A stretch of DNA of 64,000 nt, taken from assembly GCF_001243895.1 (NCBI RefSeq), contig NZ_LN851186.1, positions 1,811,852 to 1,875,851 on the forward strand. Reading direction: 5' to 3'. This document shows, one piece after another, positions 7,106 through 16,987 of the stretch; positions within the stretch are counted from its first letter, which is position 1; the number at the start of each line of letters is the position of its first letter. The notes beneath the pieces are model-generated. The model ran no database searches and had not been told where the DNA came from. It worked only from the letters and a program-made list of their open reading frames with translations. This DNA is from Bacillus testis. GTDB lineage: Bacteria; Bacillota; Bacilli; Bacillales; DSM-1321. A program made the position numbers and the translations under genes.

Positions 7106-8656
7106 ATGAATACAATACAGAAATCAAATATCGTTGCAGATCCAGCTATTAGCAATCAAAGTTCATCTGTTACCGCTGGAACGGGTATCGGTAAGCAAGG
7201 AAAAATAGTTGCAGCAAAAGAAAAAACAGGCCTCAAAAGGAATTTGCAATCAAGGCATCTCATGATGATCTCTTTAGGAGGGACGATTGGGACAGGATTA
7301 TTTTTAGCCAGCGGGAATGCAATCCATATCGCAGGCCCGGGGGGAGCGCTCCTTGCCTATGGATTGGTGGGGATTATGGTCTTCTTCCTCATGACGAGTT
7401 TAGCTGAAATGGCAACGCATATGCCGGTATCAGGGTCTTTCAGCACCTATGCAACAAAATTTGTCGATCCTGCGCTCGGCTTCGCATTGGGGTGGAATTA
7501 TTGGTTTTCATGGGCGGTCACTATTGCTGCTGAATTGTCCGCTGTTTCATTAGTTATGAAATTTTGGTATCCGCATGTGAATTCCTTAGTGTGGAGTGTT
7601 GCATGTTTAGCGATTCTTTTTTTACTGAATGTTTTGTCTGTCAAAAGTTTTGGAGAATCAGAGTATTGGTTTGCTATTATCAAAGTAGTGGCAGTCATCA
7701 TTTTTGTCATAACAGGCATTTTAATGATTGCTGGAATACTCGGCGGTGAAGCAATCGGAGTCAAAAATTTCACCATTCAAGATGCACCTTTTAATGGCGG
7801 GTTCCTGACAGTCTTTGGTATCTTTATGGCTGCAGGCTTTTCCTTTCAGGGAACAGAACTGTTGGGAGTAGCCGCAGGTGAAAGCCAAAATCCCCGCAAA
7901 ACCATTCCTTCTGCTGTTAAGTCGGTTTTTTGGAGAATCTTATTATTTTATATCTTGACCATCCTTGTGATCGGCTTAATTATTCCTTATACAAATCCAA
8001 ACCTGGCTGCTACGGATGATGTAACAATCAGTCCATTTACACTTGTTTTCCAAAAAGCAGGATTTGCGTTTGCTACTTCAGTGATGAACGCTATTATATT
8101 AACATCCATATTATCAGCGGGAAATTCAGGAATGTATGCCGCTGCCCGGATGCTGTGGAATCTGGCAAAAGAGAAAAAAGCCCCTAAATTCCTCGGTAAA
8201 ATCAATAAAAGAGGCGTACCGATGAATGCGTTGATCATAACTTCGTTAGTGGGTTGCCTTGCTTTCTTATCGTCTCTCTTTGGAGATGGAGTCGTTTATG
8301 TATGGTTATTGAATGCTTCAGGGTTAACTGGATTCATCGCTTGGGCTGGGATTGCCATTAGCCATTATCGGTTCAGAAAAGCGTACCATGCGCAGGGGAA
8401 AGATTTAGATGATTTAGTATATAAGGCAAAATGGTATCCGTTTGGACCTTTGTTTGCATTGATTCTTTGTATTGTGATTATACTAGGGCAAAATTATACT
8501 GCTTTTTCAGGCGATTCGATTGACTGGCATGGACTGCTGGTCTCCTATATTTCTTTGCCTATATTTCTGGGCTGTTGGCTGGGATATAAATGGAAGTGCA
8601 AAACCAAAATTGTCCCTCTAAAAGAATGTGATTTAGAATATAAAAAATTGTCTTGA
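7106..8656 (+). CDS. APC-family amino acid permease, lysine-permease-like
   Basis: 516 aa, twelve predicted membrane spans. After a polar N-terminus of about 45 residues comes RHLMMISLGGTIGTGLFLASG, the conserved first helix of the AAT subfamily. Later are GFSFQGTELLGVAAGES and the FLGKINKRGVPMNAL loop, both typical of the LysP/GabP/AroP group. It is most like LysP (H+-coupled lysine uptake), but substrate assignment from sequence is weak. The ATG follows GAGGGTAAAGTAA. Monocistronic. Confidence 0.88.
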   Translation: MNTIQKSNIVADPAISNQSSSVTAGTGIGKQGKIVAAKEKTGLKRNLQSRHLMMISLGGTIGTGLFLASGNAIHIAGPGGALLAYGLVGIMVFFLMTSLAEMATHMPVSGSFSTYATKFVDPALGFALGWNYWFSWAVTIAAELSAVSLVMKFWYPHVNSLVWSVACLAILFLLNVLSVKSFGESEYWFAIIKVVAVIIFVITGILMIAGILGGEAIGVKNFTIQDAPFNGGFLTVFGIFMAAGFSFQGTELLGVAAGESQNPRKTIPSAVKSVFWRILLFYILTILVIGLIIPYTNPNLAATDDVTISPFTLVFQKAGFAFATSVMNAIILTSILSAGNSGMYAAARMLWNLAKEKKAPKFLGKINKRGVPMNALIITSLVGCLAFLSSLFGDGVVYVWLLNASGLTGFIAWAGIAISHYRFRKAYHAQGKDLDDLVYKAKWYPFGPLFALILCIVIILGQNYTAFSGDSIDWHGLLVSYISLPIFLGCWLGYKWKCKTKIVPLKECDLEYKKLS

Positions 8657-8672
8657 TATAAAACAAACAAAG

Positions 8673-8706
8673 GCCATCCTTTCTGAATGAAAGGATGGCT
8701 CTTTGC
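8673..8706. terminator. Bidirectional terminator
   Basis: GCCATCCTTTC and GAAAGGATGGC form a perfect 11-bp stem. Modest T-rich tails lie on both sides. It separates the permease from the convergent small gene. Confidence 0.8.
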
Positions 8707-8718
8707 ATTTACAAAACA

Positions 8719-8898
8719 TTACTTAGAGGCATATTCTTTCTTTTTCAAAAGATAGCCATATTTCCGGTCGATTGCTTTTTTAGCGCTTACAGTTAAGATG
8801 GATAAAATAAGGAAACAAGTTCCTAAAGGAACAGACAGCATGGATACAAGTACCGATAAGCTAATTAATAACAATGTGTATAAAAATGAATTGTGCAT
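8719..8898 (-). CDS. Small membrane protein, 59 aa
   Basis: Minus-strand ORF starting MHNSFLYTLLLISLSVL, with two hydrophobic segments and a basic C-terminus (AKKAIDRKYGYLLKKKEYASK). GGAGG lies 11 nt before the ATG. The positive tail predicts a cytoplasmic C-terminus. I do not recognise the family. From 8899 to 9186 nothing supportable is seen. Confidence 0.6.
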   Translation of the reverse strand: MHNSFLYTLLLISLSVLVSMLSVPLGTCFLILSILTVSAKKAIDRKYGYLLKKKEYASK

Positions 8899-9186
8899 AC
8901 TATTCGAATTCCTCCGTTCTAATTGTATGTATATATAGACGGATTAACTAACTGAAAAGTTTCATTTTTTGAAAATAAAAATAAAAAATGGTTGACTGTG
9001 GGCACATAAAAAGAAATCCTCGCATGTACTTAAGGAATAATGAGACCAAAGCTGTACATTTTAGTTTAGCGAAAATGCTTGGAAAGTAGTAGAATAGGAA
9101 CTAGGATTTGGATGTGGCAGAAGGGAATTTACGGGCAGCCAAAGTGGTCTTTTTCATACATGCTTAAAGGGGAAGTGATTGGGTAA

Positions 9187-9738
9187 ATGATAAATCTGAT
9201 TGCCTGTGTTGGCTCTGGAAATGAACTTGGAGTCCATGATTTAATTCCGGGAAGTATAAGGAGAGATTTATTATTCTTTAAAGAACTGACGGATGGACAT
9301 CCAGTATTAATGGGAAGAAAAACGTATGAGGTAATCGGCAGGCCCATACATAATCGTACCAATATTGTTCTAACTCATAATAAAAATCAAACTTTCCCAA
9401 AAGAGGTGATCGTGAAACATTCAATCGAAGAATTTTTGGAAGACAACAACGATGATAATGAAGTTTTTGTTATTGGAGGAGGGGTGATTTTCAGGCAAAT
9501 CCTTCCTTATGTCCATAGAATCTACTTGACGGTAGTCGATGTAAGGCTAGATGCGGCAAAATCTTTCTTTCCCAAACTCCCGCTGGGTTGGGTGTGTGTC
9601 AGTGAAAAAACATATCCTGCAGATAAGGAGAATTCTTATGCTCATTCTTTTTTGATATATGAAAATAAAGGCAGTGCTATAAAGGAAAAGATTTCCTTAA
9701 TCACTGTTCCAGATGACTCCCAACAACCAGTAAAATAG
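9187..9738 (+). CDS. Divergent dihydrofolate reductase-like protein
   Basis: 183 aa with the DHFR fold: MGRKTYEVIGRP (NADPH-binding, 42-53), RTNIVLTHN, a VIGGGVIFRQILP glycine motif and YLTVVD with the substrate-side Thr. The catalytic acid is kept (Asp27 in RRDLLFF). The nearly invariant Trp22 of the LPW motif is Gly (IPGS), and the C-terminus is extended by about 20 residues. It may be a second, specialised or trimethoprim-insensitive reductase. It is not next to thyA, so it may not be the main FolA. Start chosen at ATG after GGGGAAGTGATTGGGTAA. Confidence 0.82.
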   Translation: MINLIACVGSGNELGVHDLIPGSIRRDLLFFKELTDGHPVLMGRKTYEVIGRPIHNRTNIVLTHNKNQTFPKEVIVKHSIEEFLEDNNDDNEVFVIGGGVIFRQILPYVHRIYLTVVDVRLDAAKSFFPKLPLGWVCVSEKTYPADKENSYAHSFLIYENKGSAIKEKISLITVPDDSQQPVK

Positions 9739-9930
9739 AAAAATAGATAAAATGATAGTTGCGACCGACCACATATGTTCTCTGCCTCTTTCATGAAAAT
9801 TAGTTGTTTGGCTATGATTTTAGAGCAATCTTTTTTTGTTTTCAATGCTTAGGTTGATATGTTGGTATATGTACATTTGTGTTTAACAGAGATTTCTTAC
9901 TTTTGGCCGAATCACAAGAAAAGGTGAGGA

Positions 9931-10056
9931 TTATCCCATTCTAAATGGCGTTAAGGCACATTCTTTTCACCTATGGGCACGAAGGTTTGGAAAGTGTAAG
10001 TGGCAGATCAGGCGCGGGCAAAAATCCGATTGGTTTTATGAATGTTCGGTATAGCT
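9931..10056 (+). repeat. Dispersed two-hairpin repeat, copy A (degenerate)
   Basis: CCCATTCTAAATGGCGTTAA, then GTGGCAGATCAGGCGC, then ATCCGATTGGTTTTATGAAT are the left arm, right arm and linker of the family described under Findings. The second hairpin is decayed. Confidence 0.6.
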
Positions 10057-10076
10057 TTGGGTGGAGGCAGAAAAAT

Positions 10077-10099
10077 AAAAAGCCCTTAAAGGGCTTTTT
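10077..10099 (-). terminator. Terminator of the cotD-like gene
   Basis: AAAAAGCCCTT and AAGGGCTTTTT form a palindrome directly after the minus-strand stop codon. The plus-strand tail is also T-rich. Confidence 0.75.
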
Positions 10100-10100
10100 G

Positions 10101-10541
10101 TCAATAGTGGAACGGTCTTGGATACATGCCGGAATACCCGCAAGGGGACGGCGGGCAAATGACGTTTTCTACGCAACATTCATTGATACATGATTCAGTG
10201 TGCGGAAAATGGTGCTGATTTTGGATGATGTGTTTGTTGACTGTTGTAGTATGGGAAGGGTGAATTTTTGGCACTACTGTTTTAAAGATATTTTTGTTCA
10301 CTGATTGCTGGGTGGGTGATACTTGGGAAGGGGCTACTTGTGTCGGGTACACTTGTGTATGTTGAGGTGCGTACGGCCCCATTGACCCCCAAGATCCCAT
10401 TTGTGATGGTGCCCCCCAGGTCCCCATTTGCGACGGTGATACCATGGGCCCCATTTGGTGGTGATGGCCTAAAACTCCGGTGCCGTCGCACCCGCAGTCG
10501 CTCATAGATTGTTTGCCCCAGTGGCGATTGTTTCCAAACAT
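10101..10541 (-). CDS. cotD: CotD-family inner spore coat protein
   Basis: 146 aa, rich in His, Gln, Pro and Cys. The C-terminal half carries VVPKIHPSHTTTVNKHII and HHFPHTESCINE, the hallmark of CotD. The N-terminal half adds Gln/Met/Gly repeats (SPSQMGTWGAPSQMGSWG). CotD is an inner-coat component made under sigma-K and GerE. The start is the ATG of MFGNNRHW; an upstream overlapping frame is a shadow. The Cys pairs near the ends (CGC, CC) suggest cross-linking. Confidence 0.85.
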   Translation of the reverse strand: MFGNNRHWGKQSMSDCGCDGTGVLGHHHQMGPMVSPSQMGTWGAPSQMGSWGSMGPYAPQHTQVYPTQVAPSQVSPTQQSVNKNIFKTVVPKIHPSHTTTVNKHIIQNQHHFPHTESCINECCVENVICPPSPCGYSGMYPRPFHY

Positions 10542-10776
10542 ATGAATCCTCCATTCTGTTAGTGGTTTTAACTCATTAGTATGGTATGAAAATGGAGAGT
10601 AATCGGAACTAGTTGTCTACCTATATTGGAAATGAAATACATACGAAAAGAGCGCCAAATAAGGAATTTAAGCAGATACGCGTCTAAAAAATGGGCATTT
10701 GGAGCAATGGATGAATAATCGTTGGAATCCAAAAATGTTAGCTTCTGAGCTGAAGGTGATGAGATCGCCCAAAAAA

Positions 10777-10803
10777 GCTCGCCATTGTTAGAATGGGAGC
10801 TTT
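10777..10803 (-). terminator. Terminator overlapping a stop codon
   Basis: On the minus strand GCTCCCATT and AATGGCGAGC pair around CTAAC, followed by TTTTTT. The stop codon (10788-10790) of the gene above lies in the loop. Confidence 0.75.
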
Positions 10804-11447
10804 TGGAGGTCGTCGATCTGATTGTTTAAAATGTTGGATACTTCTTTATGGCAAGGGAATTGTTTTGAAACAATAAAAGTTAGATATTGCATTGGTTTTG
10901 TTTGCCCTGTATGGGAATTCATTAAAGAATGAATCAGAGATGATAAATGCCCGACATTCCCTTCGCCAACTTTTTTTGCATGTTTGATTAAACCGGGAAA
11001 ATCGGAATGCTGCTGTATCTTTAAATCACGGATGTGCAAGAGATACAGCTCATCACTGCATTGGTTAACCTCTTTAAAATGAGCAATTAAAGCTTCCTGT
11101 TGCCTTTTGTTTAAGAAGTGCAGCGAGGTCTCATAATCACGCAGGCAAAAGCACGAGTAACAGAGAGTATGCAACCTACTTAGGTGAACCGCAGAAGTGC
11201 CTCGATGGAAACTCCAATCGGTATAGGCGTATAATTGATTGCCCATTGAACCACATATTGAGCATGAGTTTGGTGGTGATTTAGCCTCAGACAATATGTC
11301 ATCCCACAAGGGGGTGGGCAGCAATTGGGATAAATGTTTCTCCTGCAAAAAGGGAGATGCTTTTAAACAAATTTTTAATTTTAACTGGTTAAGTTCTTTT
11401 CTCTTTTGTGAAGTAAGAGTCCATTTTTTGTGTGGTTCCACATACAT
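10788..11447 (-). CDS. Uncharacterised protein with two CxxC pairs
   Basis: 219 aa. Two CxxC knuckles, CSICGS near 71 and CYSC near 105, suggest one zinc site. The sequence between them (AYTDWSFHRGTSAVHLSRL) has HNH-like flavour but lacks a convincing catalytic triad. The C-terminal half is helical. I do not recognise the family. It is transcribed away from the neighbouring gene at 11569. Confidence 0.6.
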   Translation of the reverse strand: MYVEPHKKWTLTSQKRKELNQLKLKICLKASPFLQEKHLSQLLPTPLWDDILSEAKSPPNSCSICGSMGNQLYAYTDWSFHRGTSAVHLSRLHTLCYSCFCLRDYETSLHFLNKRQQEALIAHFKEVNQCSDELYLLHIRDLKIQQHSDFPGLIKHAKKVGEGNVGHLSSLIHSLMNSHTGQTKPMQYLTFIVSKQFPCHKEVSNILNNQIDDLQKLPF

Positions 11448-11568
11448 GCTCCTTTCTTTCCCTTTTCTTTCATTCTAATTTAAAAATGTGTCATAAATTA
11501 AGGAATAGTTTGAATAGTTAATAGAAAATAAGAGTGTAATGCCGAATATCGTAAAGGAGGGGATTGAA

Positions 11569-12081
11569 GTGAACCTACTGGAAAGCGCGAAGGCAGGAAT
11601 AATAGAGTTTTTAGAGAATGATCGGCAGAAGGTTTTATTGCTGAATGGAACTGAACAATTCAAAAAGCACCTGCTGGCTTTGTATATGATTGGAATCTTT
11701 GAAAAGCGGGGAACTTTGCTATTCAGAACGAATACCTTGCGAAATGCGGAGGATTTCCTGCAGATGAAATCGCGTGCTGAGAGTGGGCATGCGTATACAT
11801 ACAATAAGTCATTATCTGTTTATATTGATACAAATAGCTCCTTTTTATGGAAAGAAACGCCTTCATCGGTAGATTACTGTATTTTATATCCACTAGAATC
11901 CATAGAAAAAGAGGAAGCAAAGAAGACGATAGTGTCCGATGCAATTTGCAGGACTGCAAAAAAAGTATTTATTGTTTCCTCGAAACCCCAGGCAATAGAA
12001 GATTGGTTAACTGAATTTGTGGATGCTGTGGTCCATTTTGATGCGAGTAGATCGCCAATAAAAAAGAATGCTGCTTTTTAG
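11569..12081 (+). CDS. Uncharacterised 170-aa cytosolic protein
   Basis: Start set at the GTG preceded by AAAGGAGGGGATTGAA; the in-frame ATG 30 bases earlier would contain the ribosome binding site. The alternating pattern (KVLLLNGTEQFKKHLLALYMIGIFEKRGTLLFRT, read in parts; then DYCILYPLES and KKVFIVSSKPQAIEDW) resembles a P-loop-like alpha/beta fold, but no intact Walker A is visible. Function unknown. Confidence 0.65.
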   Translation: MNLLESAKAGIIEFLENDRQKVLLLNGTEQFKKHLLALYMIGIFEKRGTLLFRTNTLRNAEDFLQMKSRAESGHAYTYNKSLSVYIDTNSSFLWKETPSSVDYCILYPLESIEKEEAKKTIVSDAICRTAKKVFIVSSKPQAIEDWLTEFVDAVVHFDASRSPIKKNAAF

Positions 12082-12095
12082 AAGCAGCATTCATT
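12067..12095. terminator. Bidirectional terminator
   Basis: AATGCTGCTT and AAGCAGCATT pair around the stop codon of the plus-strand gene. Both flanks are T/A-rich. It separates two convergent genes. Confidence 0.8.
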
Positions 12096-12098
12096 ATT

Positions 12099-12425
12099 TT
12101 AATATAACGGCATTGGCTTAAGCAGAACCGTAATTGTTTTAGGCATGAGGCAGTTTCTTTGCGCCTCTTTGAAGTAGTCATACATCGCTTTTCCACCCAC
12201 GGAATTCGCAGAATGAATGGTTATATGCTTTGCAAAAAGCTGTAATTGGACCATTTTTTTAACCAGCATCAGCCCGTTACGGGTCTTGCTCACTAAATCA
12301 TGGTCTAGAGAAAGTTTGTCAACGTCATAATGCTTAAGGATTGTGAGGCAGTCATCAATATTATCCATTAACACAAAATCATTCGGGCATGTCCGATAAT
12401 CATCAAGGAATACACTTATACCCAT
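12099..12425 (-). CDS. Cyclic-phosphate-processing receiver-domain protein
   Basis: 108 aa. VFLDDYRTCPNDF at the start and LSLDHDL in the middle match the small receiver-like domain (cREC family) associated by comparative genomics with cyclic-nucleotide or cyclic-phosphate RNA signalling. HITIHSANSVGGKAMYDYF follows. The Asp pairs are those of a receiver-type acidic pocket. The second ATG is used because AGGA sits directly against the first. No partner enzyme is adjacent. Confidence 0.7.
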   Translation of the reverse strand: MGISVFLDDYRTCPNDFVLMDNIDDCLTILKHYDVDKLSLDHDLVSKTRNGLMLVKKMVQLQLFAKHITIHSANSVGGKAMYDYFKEAQRNCLMPKTITVLLKPMPLY

Positions 12426-12524
12426 AATTATCATTCCTATAGTATGACATATACTAATTATAGCATACTATGGTTTTCTAGTATGGATAATTAGAGAATA
12501 TCTTTTTTATTTGTTACATTAACA

Positions 12525-12564
12525 TCAAAAAACCGAAAGTATTAGGAAGATCCTGTTTTCGGTT
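12525..12564 (-). terminator. Terminator of lexA
   Basis: On the minus strand AACCGAAA (12564-12557) pairs with TTTCGGTT (12538-12531), followed by a TTTT run. It lies just after the lexA stop. Confidence 0.7.
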
Positions 12565-12572
12565 CTTTTCGA

Positions 12573-13196
12573 TTAATGGATTTCTCTGTATAAACCAACC
12601 ACTTTCCCTAATATAGAAACCTGATCCAAAATGATAGGCGCTAGAGAAGAGTTTTCCGGCTGTAGGCGGAAATAATTTTCTTCCTTGAAGAATCTTTTCA
12701 CTGTGGCCTCATTATCCTCTGTCATCGCTACAACAATATCACCGTTCAGCGCGGTGGATTGCTGGCGTACGATCACATAGTCACCGTTATGGATGCCAGC
12801 CTCGATCATGCTGTCTCCAGAGATCTCAAGCATAAACACATTATCCTCATAACCTGCCAATTGTTCAGGAAGAGGGAAATATTCCTCGATATTCTCGATA
12901 GCTGTGATTGGCACACCTGCAGTTACTTTTCCGACAAGGGGAACATTGATCACTTTTCTTTTCGGAATAAACGTTTCTTCCTCTAAATCTAGTATTTCGA
13001 TTGCCCGAGGCTTTGTAGGATCGCGCCGGATCAAACCCTTGCTTTCCAGCCGTGCTAAGTGGCCGTGCACGGTGGAACTGGATGCGAGGCCGACTGCTTC
13101 GCCAATTTCTCGGACTGAAGGCGGATAGCCTTTTTTCTGGACTTCTTGTTTGATGAAGTCTAGGATGTCCTGCTGGCGCTTAGACAATTTATTCAT
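12573..13196 (-). CDS. lexA: SOS repressor LexA
   Basis: 207 aa. The N-terminal winged helix ([31 protein letters not shown]) binds SOS operators. The C-terminal protease domain self-cleaves at Ala93-Gly94 when stimulated by RecA filaments. Catalytic Ser129 (SGDSM) and Lys167 are present. The start is the internal ATG after GAGGTGGGGTGTATCC, giving the usual family length. Divergent from yneA, with SOS boxes between. Confidence 0.97.
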   Translation of the reverse strand: MNKLSKRQQDILDFIKQEVQKKGYPPSVREIGEAVGLASSSTVHGHLARLESKGLIRRDPTKPRAIEILDLEEETFIPKRKVINVPLVGKVTAGVPITAIENIEEYFPLPEQLAGYEDNVFMLEISGDSMIEAGIHNGDYVIVRQQSTALNGDIVVAMTEDNEATVKRFFKEENYFRLQPENSSLAPIILDQVSILGKVVGLYREIH

Positions 13197-13228
13197 GGAT
13201 ACACCCCACCTCAATTCTATTTAAATTG

Positions 13229-13234
13229 ATTATA
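13229..13234 (-). promoter_or_regulatory. lexA -10 element
   Basis: Minus-strand TATAAT. The SOS box at 13255-13268 falls over its -35 region, fitting autoregulation. Confidence 0.5.
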
Positions 13235-13254
13235 TCATGGTATTTTTAAGGATA

Positions 13255-13268
13255 CAAACATATGTTTG
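13255..13268. promoter_or_regulatory. LexA operator (SOS box) 1
   Basis: CAAACATATGTTTG, a perfect dyad close to the Bacillus consensus CGAACN4GTTCG. Confidence 0.8.
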
Positions 13269-13275
13269 AATTTTG

Positions 13276-13305
13276 TTGACACAGCACAAATGTTCGTATT
13301 ATAAT
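13276..13305 (+). promoter_or_regulatory. yneA operon promoter with SOS box 2
   Basis: TTGACA (13276-13281), 18 bp, TATAAT (13300-13305). A half-degenerate box GCACAAATGTTCG (13284-13296) sits in the spacer. Confidence 0.75.
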
Positions 13306-13317
13306 CTCTTTAAACAG

Positions 13318-13331
13318 CGAACACATATTCG
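13318..13331. promoter_or_regulatory. LexA operator (SOS box) 3
   Basis: CGAACACATATTCG, one change from the consensus half-sites. It lies just downstream of the yneA promoter. Confidence 0.8.
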
Positions 13332-13356
13332 TGTTAAAGTAGGAGGGAATTATAAA

Positions 13357-13665
13357 TTGAACTATTTTATACGTAAGCATTCTTTTTCTTTATTATTTTT
13401 TGCTGTAATATTATTGTTTTCAGCTATCTATTTTATATTATTAAATACGAACGGCAACCAACAATCATACATAGAGGTGGAAGTTTCCCAGGGAGACACT
13501 CTTTGGGGCATAGCGGAGAAATATAATCATGAAAAGATGGGGACACAGGATTTTATTGCGTATATCGAACAGACAAACCAGTTATCTGGGGAGCCCCTTA
13601 AAGCGGGGGAAGTCTTAAAGATTCCAGTAAAGAAAGAGCAAATGACACAGTTTACTATGGAATAA
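13357..13665 (+). CDS. yneA: SOS cell-division inhibitor YneA
   Basis: 102 aa from a TTG preceded by AGGAGGGAATTATAAA. An upstream ATG would place the SOS promoter inside the gene. One membrane span (about 10-28) is followed by an extracytoplasmic LysM domain (VEVSQGDTLWGIAEKYN to AGEVLKIPV). In B. subtilis YneA delays septation after DNA damage. First gene of yneA-yneB-ynzC under LexA. Confidence 0.92.
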   Translation: MNYFIRKHSFSLLFFAVILLFSAIYFILLNTNGNQQSYIEVEVSQGDTLWGIAEKYNHEKMGTQDFIAYIEQTNQLSGEPLKAGEVLKIPVKKEQMTQFTME

Positions 13666-13690
13666 AAAAAGCCAAAGCGGAGAAGGTTAG

Positions 13691-14353
<663 letters not shown>

Positions 14354-14429
14354 TTTCACTTGCTACATTCATTTTTTTCTTATAACATGTCAATGATAAG
14401 GTTATACCTAAAAATGAAGGAGTGTATAT

Positions 14430-14666
14430 ATGCTATCTAAAGAAAAAATTGCAAGAATCAACGAATTGTCCAAGAAGTCAAAAACAATCGGTTTAACGTC
14501 TCATGAGGCTAAGGAACAAACCCAATTAAGAAGCGAATACCTTCAAACCTTCAGAAAGTCCATGGTCCAAACGATTGAAAATATGACTGTATTGGATCCT
14601 GAAGGAAACGATGTAACCCCTGATAAAGTTAAGAAAATTAAAGAACTAAAAAATAAATTACATTAA
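14430..14666 (+). CDS. ynzC: DUF896 protein YnzC
   Basis: 78 aa, two-helix protein (EKIARINELSKKSKTIGLT, then EAKEQTQLRSEYLQTFRKSM) matching the DUF896/YnzC family, last gene of the SOS operon. AAGGAGTG precedes the ATG. A 75-bp gap from yneB leaves room for a separate start. Biochemical function unknown. Confidence 0.9.
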   Translation: MLSKEKIARINELSKKSKTIGLTSHEAKEQTQLRSEYLQTFRKSMVQTIENMTVLDPEGNDVTPDKVKKIKELKNKLH

Positions 14667-14835
14667 TCCCCTTAATCATCCAGTCCTCATGAATTTGCTT
14701 TAAAAGTACATTTCATTTTATGTCCTTTGTGTATTATTCCTCGATTTATAATAATCTGAATAATTCGGTTGTATATGATGTTTAACAACTATACTATAGA
14801 AGTGACTAAATATATATGGAAGGGAAATTTCATTC

Positions 14836-16839
14836 ATGAAAACAATTGATGAACTATCCATTAATAGTATTCGTACTCTCTCAATAGATGCAATTGAGAA
14901 AGCAAATTCCGGCCATCCAGGAATGCCAATGGGGGCTGCCCCTATGGCCTATACATTATGGACTAAATATATGCGCCATAATCCTAAAAATCCAAATTGG
15001 TTCAATAGAGACCGGTTTGTCTTGTCTGCCGGTCATGGGTCCATGCTTCTTTATAGCTTACTGCATCTTTCTCAATACAATCTAAGCCTGCAAGATCTAA
15101 AAGAATTCCGCCAGTGGGGAAGCAAAACGCCTGGACATCCGGAATACGGTCATACAGAGGGAGTAGAAGCGACAACAGGGCCTCTTGGACAAGGGATTGC
15201 AATGGCTGTTGGAATGGCAATGGCTGAAAGGCACTTAGCGGAGACATATAATAAGGAAAGCTTCAACATTATAGATCATTATACATACAGCATCTGTGGG
15301 GACGGCGACCTGATGGAAGGCGTTTCGGCTGAAGCCTCTTCTTTAGCTGCGCATCTTCAGTTAGGAAGACTGATTGTATTGTATGATTCCAATGACATTT
15401 CCCTTGACGGTGAATTAAACCAAGCTTTCAGCGAGAGTGTTGAAAACCGGTATAAAGCTTATGGGTGGGATTATATTAAAGTCAGTGACGGCAACGATAT
15501 TGATGAACTTTCAGCGGCGATTGAAAAAGCCCGGAAAAACCTTAAGCAGCCAACATTGATTGAAGTTAAGACGATCATTGGTTACGGTTCTCCTAATAGA
15601 GGAGGAAAATCCGAAGCTCACGGCATGCCCCTGGGAGCAGAGGAATCAAAGTTAACGAAAGAAGCCTATAAATGGACGTTTGAAGAAGACTTTTATGTTC
15701 CTGATGAAGTGTATGCCCATTTCGAATCGGAATGTGTCCAAGCAGGGCAACAATATGAAAAAAATTGGGCATCTTTGTTTGCTGATTATAAAGCAAATTA
15801 TCCTGAACTGGCAGGACAGTTGGAGGCAGCTATCCGGAATGAATTGCCGGAGGGCTGGGACTCAACCGTTCCACAATATGAAGAGGGTTCCAGTCTAGCT
15901 ACTCGGGCGTCAAGCGGAGAAATTTTAAACGCAATTGCTCAAAAACTTCCATCTTTCTTTGGCGGTTCTGCAGATTTAGCGGGCTCAAACAAGACAATGA
16001 TTAAAGGAGCGCAAGATTTTCTTCCAGGCCAATACAGCGGAAGGAATATATGGTTCGGAGTCAGAGAGTTTGCCATGGGAGCTGCCCTAAATGGTATGGC
16101 ATTGCATGGAGGCTTGAAAGTGTATGGCGGGACCTTCTTTGTCTTCTCTGATTATTTACGGCCTGCGATCCGACTTGCCGCGCTGATGAAACTGCCTGTC
16201 ACCTATGTCTTTACTCATGACAGCATTGCAGTCGGCGAAGACGGCCCAACCCATGAGCCTATAGAACAGTTGGCCTCATTGAGAGCGATGCATGGATTAT
16301 CTGTTATCCGCCCAGCTGATGCAACCGAAACTGCTGCTGCTTGGAAGTTAGCCATTGAGTCAACTGATATGCCAACGGCACTCGTGCTCACCAGACAAAA
16401 TCTGCCTACCTTGCCTCAGTCAAATGAAAAAGCATACGAAGGCGTATCCAAAGGGGCTTATGTCGTTTCTCCCTCTGGAAAGGAACAAGCGGATGTTCTG
16501 CTTTTGGCTACAGGTTCGGAAGTTGGATTGGCGATTGAGGCTCAACAGTTATTAGCGAATGAAGGAATCCATGTTTCTGTTATCAGTATGCCTGCTTGGG
16601 AACGGTTTGAAAAGCAATCGCAGGAATACAAAGATTCTGTCTTGCCTCCGGCCGTTACTAAACGTTTAGGAATTGAAATGGCTGCTTCCTTTGGCTGGCA
16701 TAAGTATGTTGGCCCTCAAGGAGATATATTGGCGATCGACCAATGGGGTGCTTCTGCTCCTGGGGAAAAAGTGATGGCTGAATATGGATTTACAGCAGAA
16801 AATGTTGTATCTAAAGTAAAAGCTCTTATTTATAAATAA
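14836..16839 (+). CDS. tkt: Transketolase
   Basis: 667 aa, full length. A thiamine-diphosphate enzyme that moves two-carbon units in the pentose phosphate pathway. The thiamine motif [13 protein letters not shown] with downstream [11 protein letters not shown] is near 155-195. [15 protein letters not shown] is in the N-terminal domain, and the [19 protein letters not shown] and [18 protein letters not shown] segments form the pyrimidine-binding domain. Own promoter region and terminator, as at this locus in B. subtilis. Confidence 0.97.
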   Translation: MKTIDELSINSIRTLSIDAIEKANSGHPGMPMGAAPMAYTLWTKYMRHNPKNPNWFNRDRFVLSAGHGSMLLYSLLHLSQYNLSLQDLKEFRQWGSKTPGHPEYGHTEGVEATTGPLGQGIAMAVGMAMAERHLAETYNKESFNIIDHYTYSICGDGDLMEGVSAEASSLAAHLQLGRLIVLYDSNDISLDGELNQAFSESVENRYKAYGWDYIKVSDGNDIDELSAAIEKARKNLKQPTLIEVKTIIGYGSPNRGGKSEAHGMPLGAEESKLTKEAYKWTFEEDFYVPDEVYAHFESECVQAGQQYEKNWASLFADYKANYPELAGQLEAAIRNELPEGWDSTVPQYEEGSSLATRASSGEILNAIAQKLPSFFGGSADLAGSNKTMIKGAQDFLPGQYSGRNIWFGVREFAMGAALNGMALHGGLKVYGGTFFVFSDYLRPAIRLAALMKLPVTYVFTHDSIAVGEDGPTHEPIEQLASLRAMHGLSVIRPADATETAAAWKLAIESTDMPTALVLTRQNLPTLPQSNEKAYEGVSKGAYVVSPSGKEQADVLLLATGSEVGLAIEAQQLLANEGIHVSVISMPAWERFEKQSQEYKDSVLPPAVTKRLGIEMAASFGWHKYVGPQGDILAIDQWGASAPGEKVMAEYGFTAENVVSKVKALIYK

Positions 16840-16843
16840 GAGG

Positions 16844-16877
16844 GGATCCTTGTCAATTAGGACAAGGATCCTTCTAT
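16844..16877 (+). terminator. tkt terminator
   Basis: GGATCCTTGTC and GACAAGGATCC form a perfect 11-bp stem with a 6-nt loop, then TTCTATTT. Confidence 0.85.
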
Positions 16878-16987
16878 TTATAGTATAAACTTGTCTTTTT
16901 CGACAAAACTAGAAGTAATATGCCGCAAAAAACAGCATGTTCTTTATTTATTCCTTTATATACTTAATCTAAAAAGGAATGATAGAA

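Noticed and set aside
9945..10193. Plus-strand 82-codon frame
   Set aside because: It runs through a repeat copy, a terminator and the end of cotD; no ribosome binding site or motif.
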